A stretch of DNA of 64,000 nt, taken from Bacillota bacterium (GTDB lineage: Bacteria > Bacillota > Bacilli > Paenibacillales > NBRC-103111). A program made the position numbers and the translations under genes. The stretch lies in assembly GCA_023386955.1 (NCBI GenBank), contig JAEWIS010000023.1:372001-436000 (forward strand), written 5' to 3'. The notes under the pieces were generated by a model, which saw nothing but the letters and a program-made list of their open reading frames with translations, was not told the DNA's origin and ran no database searches. Below are positions 17,742 to 26,054 of this stretch, piece by piece (position 1 is the stretch's first letter; each line of letters opens with the position of its first letter).

Positions 17742-17756
17742 TGAGAATGATTATCG
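17742..17756. promoter_or_regulatory. Fur box
   Basis: TGAGAATGATTATCG matches the Bacillus 7-1-7 Fur consensus TGATAATNATTATCA except at two positions. It lies directly downstream of the -10 box of the lipoprotein gene. Confidence 0.8.
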
Positions 17757-17785
17757 TTTATCCCATAAGAAAAGAGGTTTGATTG

Positions 17786-18853
17786 ATGAACAAGCTTGTA
17801 CGATCCCTACTGCCGGTGGTGCTGGCGCTTCCCCTTGCTATTGCGGCAGGCTGCTCCTCTTCAACCAATGAAGGCACCCCCGGGGGTACAGCAGCTCCGG
17901 CGGCTTCCGCTGCCGCATCCACTGCCCCTTCCGCGGCAGCGGCAGGAGCTTCGACAGTTTACCCATTAACCATCGAGAATTACACCAATAATGGGGAGGG
18001 TACTCCATGGCAGGCGAAGAAACAAATCTTCAATAAGGCTCCTGCCCGTGTGGTGGCCAACACCCAAGGGGCCGGTGAACTGATGGTGAAGCTGGGATTA
18101 ACGGATAAGGTGGCCGGTGTTGCCGCCCTGTATGGAGCAGGTGACCCTGCTGTGGCGGAGGAGTTTAAGAAGCTTCCGGTTATTTCCCAGAATTATGCCA
18201 GCAAGGAATTGGTGGTAGGCGCCAGTCCAGATTTGGTGATGGGCCGTGCGGACCTGTTCGCCGATGCGGATTGGGGTACGGGGACTGTACCGGGTTTGAA
18301 TGAGCTTGGCATCAAAACCTATATCCAGCATACCAGCGTTAAGGGGGCTACTCTGGAAAGCCTGTATATGGATATTGAAGAATTGGGCCAGATCTTCGAT
18401 GTGCAGAGCCGGGCGTCGGGTTACATAACCGAGTTAAAAAAACGGGCGGATGCGTTGAAAGCCAAGTCCGCCGGCATCCAGAAGACCTTCGCCTATGTGT
18501 CCGACGGCGGCAACGGAGCGATTGCCGTGTACAGCGGCAATATCGATACCTTCGCAGGAGATGTGCTGCGTCTGGTGGGCTTGACCAACAGCTATGCCGA
18601 TGTGACAGGCAATATCAGCAAGGAGCAGCTGATCGCCACCAATCCGGATGTGCTGCTCATCTCCAAATATTCGGGAGGCATTGATCCCGAAATCTCCAAA
18701 AAAGCGTTTTATGCCGATTCCACCCTGCAGAACATCAAGGCCATTCAGAATAAAGCCATCTATGTCATCGACTTCAACCAGTTCTGGGGCTACAGCTACT
18801 CCATTCTGGATGGAGCGGAGAAATTGGCCGCAGACATGGCTGCCAACAAATAA
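17786..18853 (+). CDS. Iron-siderophore ABC transporter substrate-binding lipoprotein
   Basis: The 355-residue FecB/FepB-type binding protein has signal peptide and lipobox AIAAGC (Cys about 24) followed by a long Ala/Ser/Thr/Pro tether (about 30-60). The two-lobed domain includes KAPARVVANTQGAGELMVKL, PDLVMGRADLF and NPDVLLISKYSGG. Start ATG 17786 has AGAGG eight bases upstream. It delivers ferric siderophore to the divergent permease/ATPase pair. It is regulated by its own Fur box, so both halves of the system respond to iron. Confidence 0.92.
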   Translation: MNKLVRSLLPVVLALPLAIAAGCSSSTNEGTPGGTAAPAASAAASTAPSAAAAGASTVYPLTIENYTNNGEGTPWQAKKQIFNKAPARVVANTQGAGELMVKLGLTDKVAGVAALYGAGDPAVAEEFKKLPVISQNYASKELVVGASPDLVMGRADLFADADWGTGTVPGLNELGIKTYIQHTSVKGATLESLYMDIEELGQIFDVQSRASGYITELKKRADALKAKSAGIQKTFAYVSDGGNGAIAVYSGNIDTFAGDVLRLVGLTNSYADVTGNISKEQLIATNPDVLLISKYSGGIDPEISKKAFYADSTLQNIKAIQNKAIYVIDFNQFWGYSYSILDGAEKLAADMAANK

Positions 18854-18890
18854 AGAGGGTTAGCCCGGGTATGGACCCTATGGGGCTGTC

Positions 18891-18945
18891 ACACAAAAAA
18901 AGTTGGACGGAAAAACGCTCGTTTTTCTGCCCAGCTTTTTTGTGT
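18891..18945 (+). terminator. Terminator after the siderophore-binding gene
   Basis: An outer stem ACACAAAAAA...TTGG with CCAGCTTTTTTGTGT encloses a perfect inner stem GAAAAACG/CGTTTTTC. It starts 38 bases after the stop codon. Confidence 0.8.
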
Positions 18946-19333
18946 CTGTTTGCCTGGCACGGCTGTCTGGCAGCTTGCTGCTGCTATTTGATGGCCTGAT
19001 CTCTCCGAGCAGGTCCTTACCAGAGAAGCTGGACTCGAAATATCATATATAAATTTCCTAAATATCATAAAATAGCTGGTTCTACTCGAATTTTCATATT
19101 CAATATGTACATACCGCTCCACTTAGCAGGTTTATACTTGAAAAATCGTCTTTAACCCTTCGCTGAACCGGGTTTGCCCATTTTAAATGCGAAATTTCGT
19201 GTTCACACCGGGTCTAACACATCCAGCCTGCGGCTTGAAACATGTTATTACAGGATAACTTTAAGCTTTTTTTAAGGTTAGGGTGTTATATTGAAGGTCA
19301 TCTCAAATCGGATTAATAGGGAAAGGAGTGCGG
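18946..19333. other. Non-coding gap before the LTA-synthase-like gene
   Basis: I see no credible gene here: open frames are short and lack ribosome sites. The stretch is AT-richer than its neighbours. It must hold the promoter of the next gene, but no clear -35/-10 pair with correct spacing is visible. AAAGGAG at 19322-19328 is the ribosome site. Confidence 0.6.
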
Positions 19334-21535
19334 ATGAAAGCAAAACGATATTTTGCTTCGTGTCTGTTGTTCGTCGTCGTTTTGGCAACCGGGCGGTTTC
19401 TATTGCTGCGCGAAAGCCAGCTGCTTCATTTTAATGGAAATTTGCTTATGGCCATAGGGTCAGATGTCCTGTTCGGACTGTTTATCATGGCATTGACGTA
19501 TGTCACCAAAAAGGTGAACCGTGTGCTTCCCTATGTGCTGGCCATTCCCATGCTGCTGTTGTTTCTGGCCAATATGGAGTACATCTACGCTATGGGGGAT
19601 GTGATTAATCTAAGGGACCTGTTCCAGGCCGCAGATGCCCAATTTGTGCAGGGGACCTTTTCCCATTTGAGCTTCCCGGTATACAGTGTTGTGCTTGTGG
19701 CAAGCCTTGTGTTCATGATTTTGTCTGTAGACCGGCGGAAAATTGCCTTCCGTTCCTACCGGGTTTCGCTTAAGCAGCTTCTGTTATATGGGGTTGTTTT
19801 GCTTACAGCGGAGACCGGGCTTATTTTCCTGATGGGCAATAACTGGGAGCGGGTCAGCTTTACCCAAGCCTCCCTCCATAACGGCATGGTGGACCTTTTT
19901 TATCAGAAGGAAATGGTATTCTCGGATTTCCCCAGTGACATCGACAGCCAAATCTACGGGGTTTCGCAGATCAAGGACGGGGCGTACCTGCTGCCCGCGG
20001 ATGCTGCCCAACCGAAGAATATCCTGATCGTGGCCATGGAAGGCATTCCGGGAGCCTATCTGGAGGCGAATCAGCAGTATTTTGCCGCGGATCATAAGGT
20101 AAGTCTGGCGAGTCTGGAGCGGATCCGGGACCAGACGCTATTGGTGCCCAATTTCCTGACCCATAACAATCAGACTATCCGGGGACTGTATTCCCTCCTG
20201 AGCGGGGGGTATCCCAAGCTGGACGCCTCCACGCCGGATGCCTACGAATATATCCAGAATCCGCAGAGTGTGAGTATGCTTCCCCAAGAGCTGAAGGCGC
20301 GGGGCTACCAAACGGCCTTTATTCAAGCGGCACCGCTGGATTATATGTCCAAGGACCAATTTATGAGCACCGCCGGGTTTGATACCATCATCGGCTCGGA
20401 GGGCTTCACCCCAAAGATTTCCTTCGGCTGGGGTGTGGACGACGGAGCATTCTTCGAGCAGGTTCCGGCGTATCTGGAGAAGCTGAATGAAGGAGATGAT
20501 CCGTGGTTTGCCACCCTGTTGACGGTGGGGACCCATCACCCGTATGCCATTCCGACGGAGCTGGAAGCGATGTATCCGGACCGGAAGGAAGCCTCCGTCC
20601 GTTATCTGGACGAATCCCTGTCCCGGTTTATCGAATATCTCCAGACCTCGGATGTGGGCAAGGATACGATGGTGATTTTTACCTCGGATGAATCCCATGG
20701 TGTGACCGGCCAGCCCTATGGCTCCAACTGGGGCTTGTGTCTGGTCTATTCTCCCACCTTCACCGGAGAGATTGTTAATGACGGGGCTTACGGGCTGAAG
20801 GATCTGAAGGGTTCTATCCTGGATTATGTGGATCAGGAGACGGAATCGGAGGCCGTAGGCCGAAGCATCTTCCGTTCCTACCAGAAGGAGGAGCCGGTCC
20901 TGTTCGCCAGCCATTACAGCGGGGATGTGTTTTATCTGGCTGCCAAGGGGGAGGTGTTCCAACTGGATAACCGCAACAGGCTGTATGCCATCCATTCCCG
21001 GAACGGCCAGCTCTTCTCCAAGGATTATACGCGCACCCGGGTGACGGACAATACGATGAAACAAAGCTTGACCATGTATAAACAATATCTCAACCAGTCC
21101 ATCATTGATCCCTATCAGGAGCTGGTGATTATTAACGACAAATCCTTCACAGCAGGATGGGGGGATTATTTCTCCATTACCGGCGGGCAGTATCTGACCC
21201 TCCCCGCCCGGTCGTATGTGACCATCACTATGGATTACGAATGGATGAGCCCGTCCGAAGGGGATGAAATCAGCTTCTATCTGGATGCGGAGTCGAATCC
21301 GGAACGCCTGGGGAGAAAAACGGTGGACTCCTCCATGGAAGGCCAGAACAAGCTGGTGTATACCTTCTACAACGAAGAGGAGCGGGGCTCTTATAATTTT
21401 ACGTTAAGGGCCAGCATGTTCGCCAATACGGCCACCTTCAAGGTGAACCGGCTAACCGTTCATTTTCCCATGGACAAACCGGAGGAGGTTACGGGGGCTT
21501 CCGCCTTCGAAATTTATGGGCAGCAAGCAGGTTAA
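19334..21535 (+). CDS. LTA synthase-like sulfatase-fold membrane enzyme
   Basis: The 733-residue protein has about five N-terminal membrane helices (to about residue 180). An extracellular alkaline-phosphatase-superfamily domain follows (about 230-520). It shows the metal-site start NILIVAMEGIPG, a threonine nucleophile candidate in NNQTIRGLYSLLSGGYP, GVDDGAFF, TVGTHHPY, and FTSDESHG for the last metal ligands. A C-terminal region of about 170 residues, rich in beta strands, goes beyond LtaS itself. It probably transfers phosphoglycerol or a similar group to a cell-surface polymer. ATG 19334 lies five bases after AAGGAG; a GTG six bases earlier is possible. Standalone transcript with its own terminator. 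Confidence 0.8.
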   Translation: MKAKRYFASCLLFVVVLATGRFLLLRESQLLHFNGNLLMAIGSDVLFGLFIMALTYVTKKVNRVLPYVLAIPMLLLFLANMEYIYAMGDVINLRDLFQAADAQFVQGTFSHLSFPVYSVVLVASLVFMILSVDRRKIAFRSYRVSLKQLLLYGVVLLTAETGLIFLMGNNWERVSFTQASLHNGMVDLFYQKEMVFSDFPSDIDSQIYGVSQIKDGAYLLPADAAQPKNILIVAMEGIPGAYLEANQQYFAADHKVSLASLERIRDQTLLVPNFLTHNNQTIRGLYSLLSGGYPKLDASTPDAYEYIQNPQSVSMLPQELKARGYQTAFIQAAPLDYMSKDQFMSTAGFDTIIGSEGFTPKISFGWGVDDGAFFEQVPAYLEKLNEGDDPWFATLLTVGTHHPYAIPTELEAMYPDRKEASVRYLDESLSRFIEYLQTSDVGKDTMVIFTSDESHGVTGQPYGSNWGLCLVYSPTFTGEIVNDGAYGLKDLKGSILDYVDQETESEAVGRSIFRSYQKEEPVLFASHYSGDVFYLAAKGEVFQLDNRNRLYAIHSRNGQLFSKDYTRTRVTDNTMKQSLTMYKQYLNQSIIDPYQELVIINDKSFTAGWGDYFSITGGQYLTLPARSYVTITMDYEWMSPSEGDEISFYLDAESNPERLGRKTVDSSMEGQNKLVYTFYNEEERGSYNFTLRASMFANTATFKVNRLTVHFPMDKPEEVTGASAFEIYGQQAG

Positions 21536-21560
21536 GGGGTGTGGCCAAAGGAAAGGACAG

Positions 21561-21590
21561 AAAGTCGCGTGTGATGCGCGGCTTTTTTTG
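21561..21590 (+). terminator. Terminator after the LTA-synthase-like gene
   Basis: AAAGTCGCG and CGCGGCTTT pair around a short loop and run into seven T residues. Confidence 0.85.
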
Positions 21591-21608
21591 TGGTATAAAC
21601 AAGACATG

Positions 21609-21635
21609 TTGATGTCAAGTTAAGTGAGATATACT
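21609..21635 (+). promoter_or_regulatory. Promoter and shared box upstream of the WYL regulator
   Basis: GTCAAGTTA at 21614-21622 lies seven bases before TATACT (21630-21635). The same box at the same distance precedes the -10 of the SDR gene downstream. The -35 candidate TTGATG (21609-21614) is only 15 bases from the -10, so activity may depend on the regulator. Confidence 0.5.
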
Positions 21636-21654
21636 GTTCTTGAGGTGAGGAAGG

Positions 21655-22563
21655 ATGCAGATCAGCCGGCTGTTCGAAATCGTATATCTGCTGCTGGACC
21701 GGAGAATGATCACGGCCAAGGAGCTGGCGGAGCACTTTGAGGTTTCCGTCAGGACCATATACCGGGATATCGAAACCCTGTCCGCGGCGGGAATCCCTGT
21801 GTACGCCAGTCAAGGCAAGGGTGGCGGAATTAAGCTCATGGAGCATTATGTGCTGAACAAGTCAATTCTGTCGGATGCGGAGCAAAAGGAAGTGTTATTC
21901 GCCCTGCAAAGCCTGACGGCCGCACAGCATTCCGATGCAGAGCGTGTGCTTTCCAAGCTGAGTGGCTTATTCCATAAAAATGCGGATAGCTGGATTGAGG
22001 TGGATTTGGCTCCTTGGGGCAGCAGCAAACGGAAAACAGAGGAGTTTACTGCGCTCAAAAACGCCATTTTGGGCCGCCGGATTATTGAATTTGGTTATGT
22101 CAACAACGCCGGTGACACCAGTAATCGTCGGGTGGAACCCGTGAAGCTGATTTTTAAAGTAAATGCATGGTATCTGCAGGGCTTCTGCCTAGTCAATGAG
22201 GAGCTGCGGAGCTTTAAGCTCTCCCGTATGTCGGACCTTGAAGTAACCGGGGAAAGCTTTCCGGAGAGACCGCCGGAGGAAACGCATGAACCGGAACCAC
22301 CCGCGCCAACACAGCAATGGGTTGATCTGAAGCTGAGGTTTTCGCTGCGCGGCACCTACCGGGTGTACGATGAATTTAAGGAGCAGCAGATTACCCGGCA
22401 TGAGGATGGCTCCTGCACCGTGGACACCTCCTTGCCCGAAAGCAGCTGGCTGCTCCACTATCTCTTATCCTTCGGCGCGGAGCTGGAGGTGTTGTCTCCA
22501 CCGCATATGCGGAGCAGCCTTCAAGCTGAATTGGTGAAAATGCTGGACAGGTATCCCGGATAA
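21655..22563 (+). CDS. YafY-like HTH/WYL-domain transcriptional regulator
   Basis: The 302-residue regulator has an N-terminal winged helix (SVRTIYRDIETLSAAGIPVYASQGKGGG split over about residues 25-60) and a WYL ligand-sensing domain (about 140-205). It also has a WCX extension, a layout usual for YafY/PafC-like proteins. ATG 21655 has GAGGAAGG upstream. It shares the GTCAAGTTA box with the SDR gene that starts 91 bases after its stop, so it probably regulates itself and that oxidoreductase. Confidence 0.9.
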   Translation: MQISRLFEIVYLLLDRRMITAKELAEHFEVSVRTIYRDIETLSAAGIPVYASQGKGGGIKLMEHYVLNKSILSDAEQKEVLFALQSLTAAQHSDAERVLSKLSGLFHKNADSWIEVDLAPWGSSKRKTEEFTALKNAILGRRIIEFGYVNNAGDTSNRRVEPVKLIFKVNAWYLQGFCLVNEELRSFKLSRMSDLEVTGESFPERPPEETHEPEPPAPTQQWVDLKLRFSLRGTYRVYDEFKEQQITRHEDGSCTVDTSLPESSWLLHYLLSFGAELEVLSPPHMRSSLQAELVKMLDRYPG

Positions 22564-22577
22564 CCTGACACGATGCC

Positions 22578-22599
22578 GTCAAGTTACCCCCTGTATAAT
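22578..22599 (+). promoter_or_regulatory. Promoter and shared box of the SDR gene
   Basis: GTCAAGTTA (22578-22586), then seven bases, then TATAAT (22594-22599). The arrangement is identical to that before the WYL regulator. TGACA at 22567-22571 may form an inverted half-site with GTCA. Confidence 0.55.
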
Positions 22600-22653
22600 G
22601 GGGACCATGGTGATGCGAAGAAACCATAGTACCTGAAAAAGGGTGAGGAGCAG

Positions 22654-23460
22654 ATGGCGGGAATGAATACGGAAAAGTCTGTGTATGAGAAGGAATTGGC
22701 GGGTAAACGGGTTCTGGTGACTGGCGGCACGGGAGGCGGTATCGGTGAAGCGGTTGTAAAGCGGCTTGCTGCTGCGGGGGCCAAGGTAGCCACAACGGCA
22801 AGACGAATGCCGGAGGAGCCGGGGGCAGCGGAGCTGTTTATTCCGGCGGATATCAGCACTCCCGAAGGCACAACCCGGTTGGTGGATGGGATTTTGGAGC
22901 ATTTTGGCGGGATAGACATTCTGGTCAATAACGTGGGCGGCTCCTCCGCCCCAACCGGCGGGGTGTTAGCTCAAAGCGACGAGGACTGGCAGTTTGCCTT
23001 TGAAACGAATTTGTTCGCAGCGGTCCGTCTGGACCGGGGACTGCTTCCGGCGATGCTCCAACAGGGGAGCGGAGTGATCGTCCATATTACGTCTATCCAA
23101 CGGCGGCTGCCCGGTGAAAATACCATGGCCTATTCAGCGGCGAAAGCGGCGCTAGCCAACTATAGCAAGGGGCTGGCCACCGAGCTGGCACCCAAGGGGA
23201 TACGTGTGAATACGGTGGCACCTGGCTTCACGGAGACGAAGGCCGCCGAAAGGCTGATCCACCGGATGGCCGAGCGGCTGGGATCGGATTATGACGGTGC
23301 GCGGCAGAATCTGATGGACTCCCTGGGTGGCATTCCCATCGGCCGGACTGCGCGTCCGGAGGAAGTGGCTGAGCTGGTAGCTTTCCTGGTATCCGACAAG
23401 GCCTCGTATATCATCGGGGCGGAGCATACCATTGACGGGGGAATTATCCGGAGCGTTTGA
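22654..23460 (+). CDS. Short-chain dehydrogenase/reductase
   Basis: This classical 268-residue SDR has nucleotide-binding TGGTGGGIG (about residue 24), an NNVGG motif and the catalytic pair Tyr160/Lys164 in AYSAAKAAL. A serine precedes them at HITSIQ. The C-terminal GAEHTIDGGI is typical. Cytoplasmic, NAD(P)-dependent; substrate unknown. ATG 22654 follows GAGGAG. Likely under control of the adjacent WYL regulator. Confidence 0.9.
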   Translation: MAGMNTEKSVYEKELAGKRVLVTGGTGGGIGEAVVKRLAAAGAKVATTARRMPEEPGAAELFIPADISTPEGTTRLVDGILEHFGGIDILVNNVGGSSAPTGGVLAQSDEDWQFAFETNLFAAVRLDRGLLPAMLQQGSGVIVHITSIQRRLPGENTMAYSAAKAALANYSKGLATELAPKGIRVNTVAPGFTETKAAERLIHRMAERLGSDYDGARQNLMDSLGGIPIGRTARPEEVAELVAFLVSDKASYIIGAEHTIDGGIIRSV

Positions 23461-23517
23461 TGGGGTGGAGAGTTGTTGCATGGCGTTGATGCGCCAGGAT
23501 CGGCATTAAGGATGTGG

Positions 23518-23551
23518 CCGCTTATTCCTTTAGGGAATGAGCGGTTTTCTC
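23518..23551 (+). terminator. Terminator after the SDR gene
   Basis: CCGCTTATTCC and GGAATGAGCGG (one G-T pair) surround a five-base loop, followed by TTTTCT. It lies 57 bases after the stop codon. Confidence 0.8.
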
Positions 23552-23720
23552 ATGTGTCCTTATGCGTGAGCCTGCATTCCGAGACTTTTTCATATGCAAA
23601 AAATGGTTATGCCTGTATACTGAGGGGACTATTGGAATGAAAGACAATGAGCAGCGATGATTATTGCACAAGGCTATCTGCAGAGCCTATTCGCGGTATG
23701 GTGGTGGAGTGGCGCTTACG

Positions 23721-23905
23721 CTAACGGCGGTGAGAGACGCTATCTGCCCGAAATCGGGTCTCTTCAGATTCTAACGGCGGCCACGGCCGCTATTTGGGCT
23801 CAGGCAGCTGGTTTGGGCCGGAAAAGCCTCCAATAAGAGCGCTCACTTCCGTTAGAAATGAAACGGCCCGTTTTTCGGCGGAATAGCGGCTCTCACTTCC
23901 GTTAG
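23721..23905. repeat. Intergenic repeat, long CTAACGG class, copy C
   Basis: Two direct units begin CTAACGGCGG (23721 and 23771) and run to CGCTATCT or CGCTATTT. Two inverted units end CACTTCCGTTAG (to 23855 and 23905), the last preceded by GAATAGCGGCTCT. The whole copy is a nested inverted repeat of about 185 bases. The rest of the 23552-23969 gap shows no gene. Confidence 0.7.
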
Positions 23906-23969
23906 CGCTCCTGTTGAAGGTGAATAGCCACTGAAAAGCTTCAAATCGACACCCGAGAGAGGGGATGGA

Positions 23970-24536
23970 TTGGTGTTAACCAACCTTTATTTTGTGAGAC
24001 ATGCTCAATCGGATACCCGCATTCGTGAAGATACCATCCGCCCGTTGACCCCCAAAGGTTTGGAGGATGCAAAGCGGCTCAGCGAAATCCTCCTTAGTCT
24101 GAATATACACCAAACTTTCTCAAGTCCCTATCTAAGGACGATGCAGACCGTGCAGCATTTTGCAGAAAGCCTAAAGCTGCCCATTTGCCAAGTTGATGAT
24201 TTTCGCGAGCGTGCGGTGGGTGGATGGGTTGACGATTTCCGGGAATTCAGCAGACAGCAGTGGGAGGACTTTACCTTTAAGCTGGAGGGCGGGGAGTCAT
24301 TAAAAGAAGTGCAGGACAGAAATATCAAAGCGCTTCGGCAGCTTAAGAAAGAACATGAAGGTTTGAACATTATCGTTGGAACACACGGCACCGCATTAGC
24401 GACAATCATCAACTATTATGATCCCAGCTTTGGTTATGAGCACTTCTGGAGCATCATTGACCGTATGCCGTATATCATGCATTTTCAATACCAGGATGAG
24501 GACTTGGTGAGGATGCAGGAGATCGAAGTGGGTTAG
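23970..24536 (+). CDS. Histidine phosphatase (phosphoglycerate mutase-like) family protein
   Basis: The 188-residue protein has the active-site FVRHAQSD motif near the start (phospho-histidine in RHA), a conserved arginine in SSPYLRTMQT, and the second catalytic histidine in VGTHGTA (about residue 138). It would hydrolyse a small phosphorylated substrate; which one is unknown. TTG 23970 or GTG 23973 are the start options after GAGAGGGG. Base composition becomes more AT-rich from here to about 26.6 kb. CDA starts 24 bases downstream, probably co-transcribed. Confidence 0.87.
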   Translation: MVLTNLYFVRHAQSDTRIREDTIRPLTPKGLEDAKRLSEILLSLNIHQTFSSPYLRTMQTVQHFAESLKLPICQVDDFRERAVGGWVDDFREFSRQQWEDFTFKLEGGESLKEVQDRNIKALRQLKKEHEGLNIIVGTHGTALATIINYYDPSFGYEHFWSIIDRMPYIMHFQYQDEDLVRMQEIEVG

Positions 24537-24560
24537 AGAAAACCGAAAAGAGGATTAGCC

Positions 24561-24971
24561 ATGCAACTTTATGAAGTGACAGAACAGGATAAAGAACTGA
24601 TTGAAGCGGCGCTCAAGGTTTTGGAGCGAAATTTCGATGATGGGGTGTATCGTCACACTGTAGGTTCCGCCATCCGGTGCAAAAGTGGTAATACATACAC
24701 AGGTGTTAATTGTGATGGAATTCATGGGTCATGCGCAGAATTTATCAGCATTGGCGCGGCCATTACTGCAGGAGAGCGTGAATTTGATACTGTTGTTGCT
24801 GTTCATGACAAAGCGTTAAATGGCTTAATCCCTCCTTGCGGGAACTGCAGGCAGATGTTATTGGATTACTGTCCAGATGTAAAGGTGATTTTGAATGATA
24901 CGAACAATAATATTGTAAAAGTTGGAATTAGGGATTTATTGCCGTTGGCTTATGCCAGGGTGAAATGCTAG
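24561..24971 (+). CDS. Cytidine-deaminase family protein, blasticidin-S-deaminase-like
   Basis: This 136-residue single-domain deaminase has Cys58-Ala-Glu60 (zinc ligand and proton shuttle) and Cys93-x-x-Cys96 in PPCGNCRQ. The overall pattern (TGVN, then CAE, PCGxCRQ, and VGIRDLLP near the end) follows the blasticidin-S deaminase/CDA group more closely than housekeeping Cdd. A role in nucleoside salvage or in inactivating a nucleoside antibiotic is possible. Start ATG 24561 follows AAGAGGA. AT-rich relative to most of the window, with small-enzyme neighbours, which hints at acquisition. Confidence 0.85.
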   Translation: MQLYEVTEQDKELIEAALKVLERNFDDGVYRHTVGSAIRCKSGNTYTGVNCDGIHGSCAEFISIGAAITAGEREFDTVVAVHDKALNGLIPPCGNCRQMLLDYCPDVKVILNDTNNNIVKVGIRDLLPLAYARVKC

Positions 24972-25007
24972 TCCATCTTTTCCGGATTTAATTATAGGGG
25001 GTTAAAT

Positions 25008-25337
25008 ATGAAGCTTCTGTTTGTTTGCAGTCGGAACAAATGGAGAAGTTTGACCGCGGAAAGAATCTTTGATGGTGTCAATGGCTATGAGGTGAGATCC
25101 GCTGGAACAGAAGATGGGGCAAGAGTAAAAGTTACTCAGGGGCACATCGGCTGGGCGGATTACGTGTTTGTGATGGAAAAGAAACATGCGTCCAAGCTGA
25201 GGCAGAAGTTTCCGGAGAAACTAATCAACAAGCGATTAATATGTTTGGATGTACCCGATGATTATTCTTTTATGGACGAAGATCTGATTGAAATATTAAA
25301 ATCGAGGGTGTCTGAATATATAGAGGTTCCTGAATAA
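25008..25337 (+). CDS. Short low-molecular-weight protein tyrosine phosphatase-like protein
   Basis: The P-loop CSRNKWRS (Cys7, Arg13, Ser14) matches the Cx5R[S/T] signature of LMW-PTPs. VPDDY near residue 83 is the likely general-acid loop (DPY in relatives). At 109 residues it is shorter than the usual 140-160, lacking parts of the middle helices. This fits a compact subfamily found as lone genes in bacteria. Substrate may be a protein or small phosphate ester. ATG 25008 follows AGGGGG. It is probably in one transcript with the CDA and GNAT genes. Confidence 0.82.
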   Translation: MKLLFVCSRNKWRSLTAERIFDGVNGYEVRSAGTEDGARVKVTQGHIGWADYVFVMEKKHASKLRQKFPEKLINKRLICLDVPDDYSFMDEDLIEILKSRVSEYIEVPE

Positions 25338-25379
25338 TACCGTGCAGTTAGAAAGGGTCAAGAGAGATGAGGTGAACCC

Positions 25380-25850
25380 TTGAACGATCATTTGAATATC
25401 AGAAAAATGGCAGATGACGATTGCGTGGCGGTTACGCACATCATCCATGATAACTTACGGCATGTTAACAGTAGAGATTATCCCGTAGAAATTATAAACA
25501 ATATGTGCAGACTTTTTACTCCGGCATATATATCCGAAATTTCTAAAACACGAAGCGTATTTGTGATTGTCAGGGAGACAGAAATAGTCGGCACTGCAAG
25601 TCTGGATAAGGACACGATTTACACTGTTTTTGTAGATGTTCAGTACCATCGTTCCGGGATTGGGCGAAAGCTTATTCAGCATGTGGAAAAAATTGCACTC
25701 CAATCCGGAGTTGCTCAGCTTAAACTTCCAAGCAGTATTACGGGGCAAGGCTTTTATGAGAAGCTTGGTTATAAAGCGATAAAGGTGATCGAGTCAGAGG
25801 AATTTGGAAGAGACATTATTATGTTGAAGGAGCTTTCGGTCACTGAATAG
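25380..25850 (+). CDS. GNAT family N-acetyltransferase
   Basis: The 156-residue GNAT has acetyl-CoA motif YHRSGIGRKLI (about residue 88-98) and the C-terminal YEKLGYKAIK. Start TTG 25380 has GAGGTGA about six bases upstream. Acceptor unknown. Last gene of the AT-rich run that begins at the histidine phosphatase. Confidence 0.85.
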   Translation: MNDHLNIRKMADDDCVAVTHIIHDNLRHVNSRDYPVEIINNMCRLFTPAYISEISKTRSVFVIVRETEIVGTASLDKDTIYTVFVDVQYHRSGIGRKLIQHVEKIALQSGVAQLKLPSSITGQGFYEKLGYKAIKVIESEEFGRDIIMLKELSVTE

Positions 25851-26054
25851 GATTTTTGAAAACCTATATAACTCCATCGAGGCTGTGGTAAAAAGCAATG
25901 TATTTTCATCATAGGAGAACACTTATCAGGTTTATCCGTATTTGGACTCAGCTGTTATTGGAGACTTGAGGGAAATGAGATAATCAAATATCGAAATTGG
26001 TAAAGGCCTGTATTTCAATGTTTAACCTAAGAGGGTTACAGGAAGGGAAGCACA

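Noticed and set aside
25929..25946. GGTTTATCCGTATTTG also found in the hairpin at 5649
   Set aside because: A 16-base match between two places in 64 kb on either strand can occur by chance, and the second site has no hairpin.
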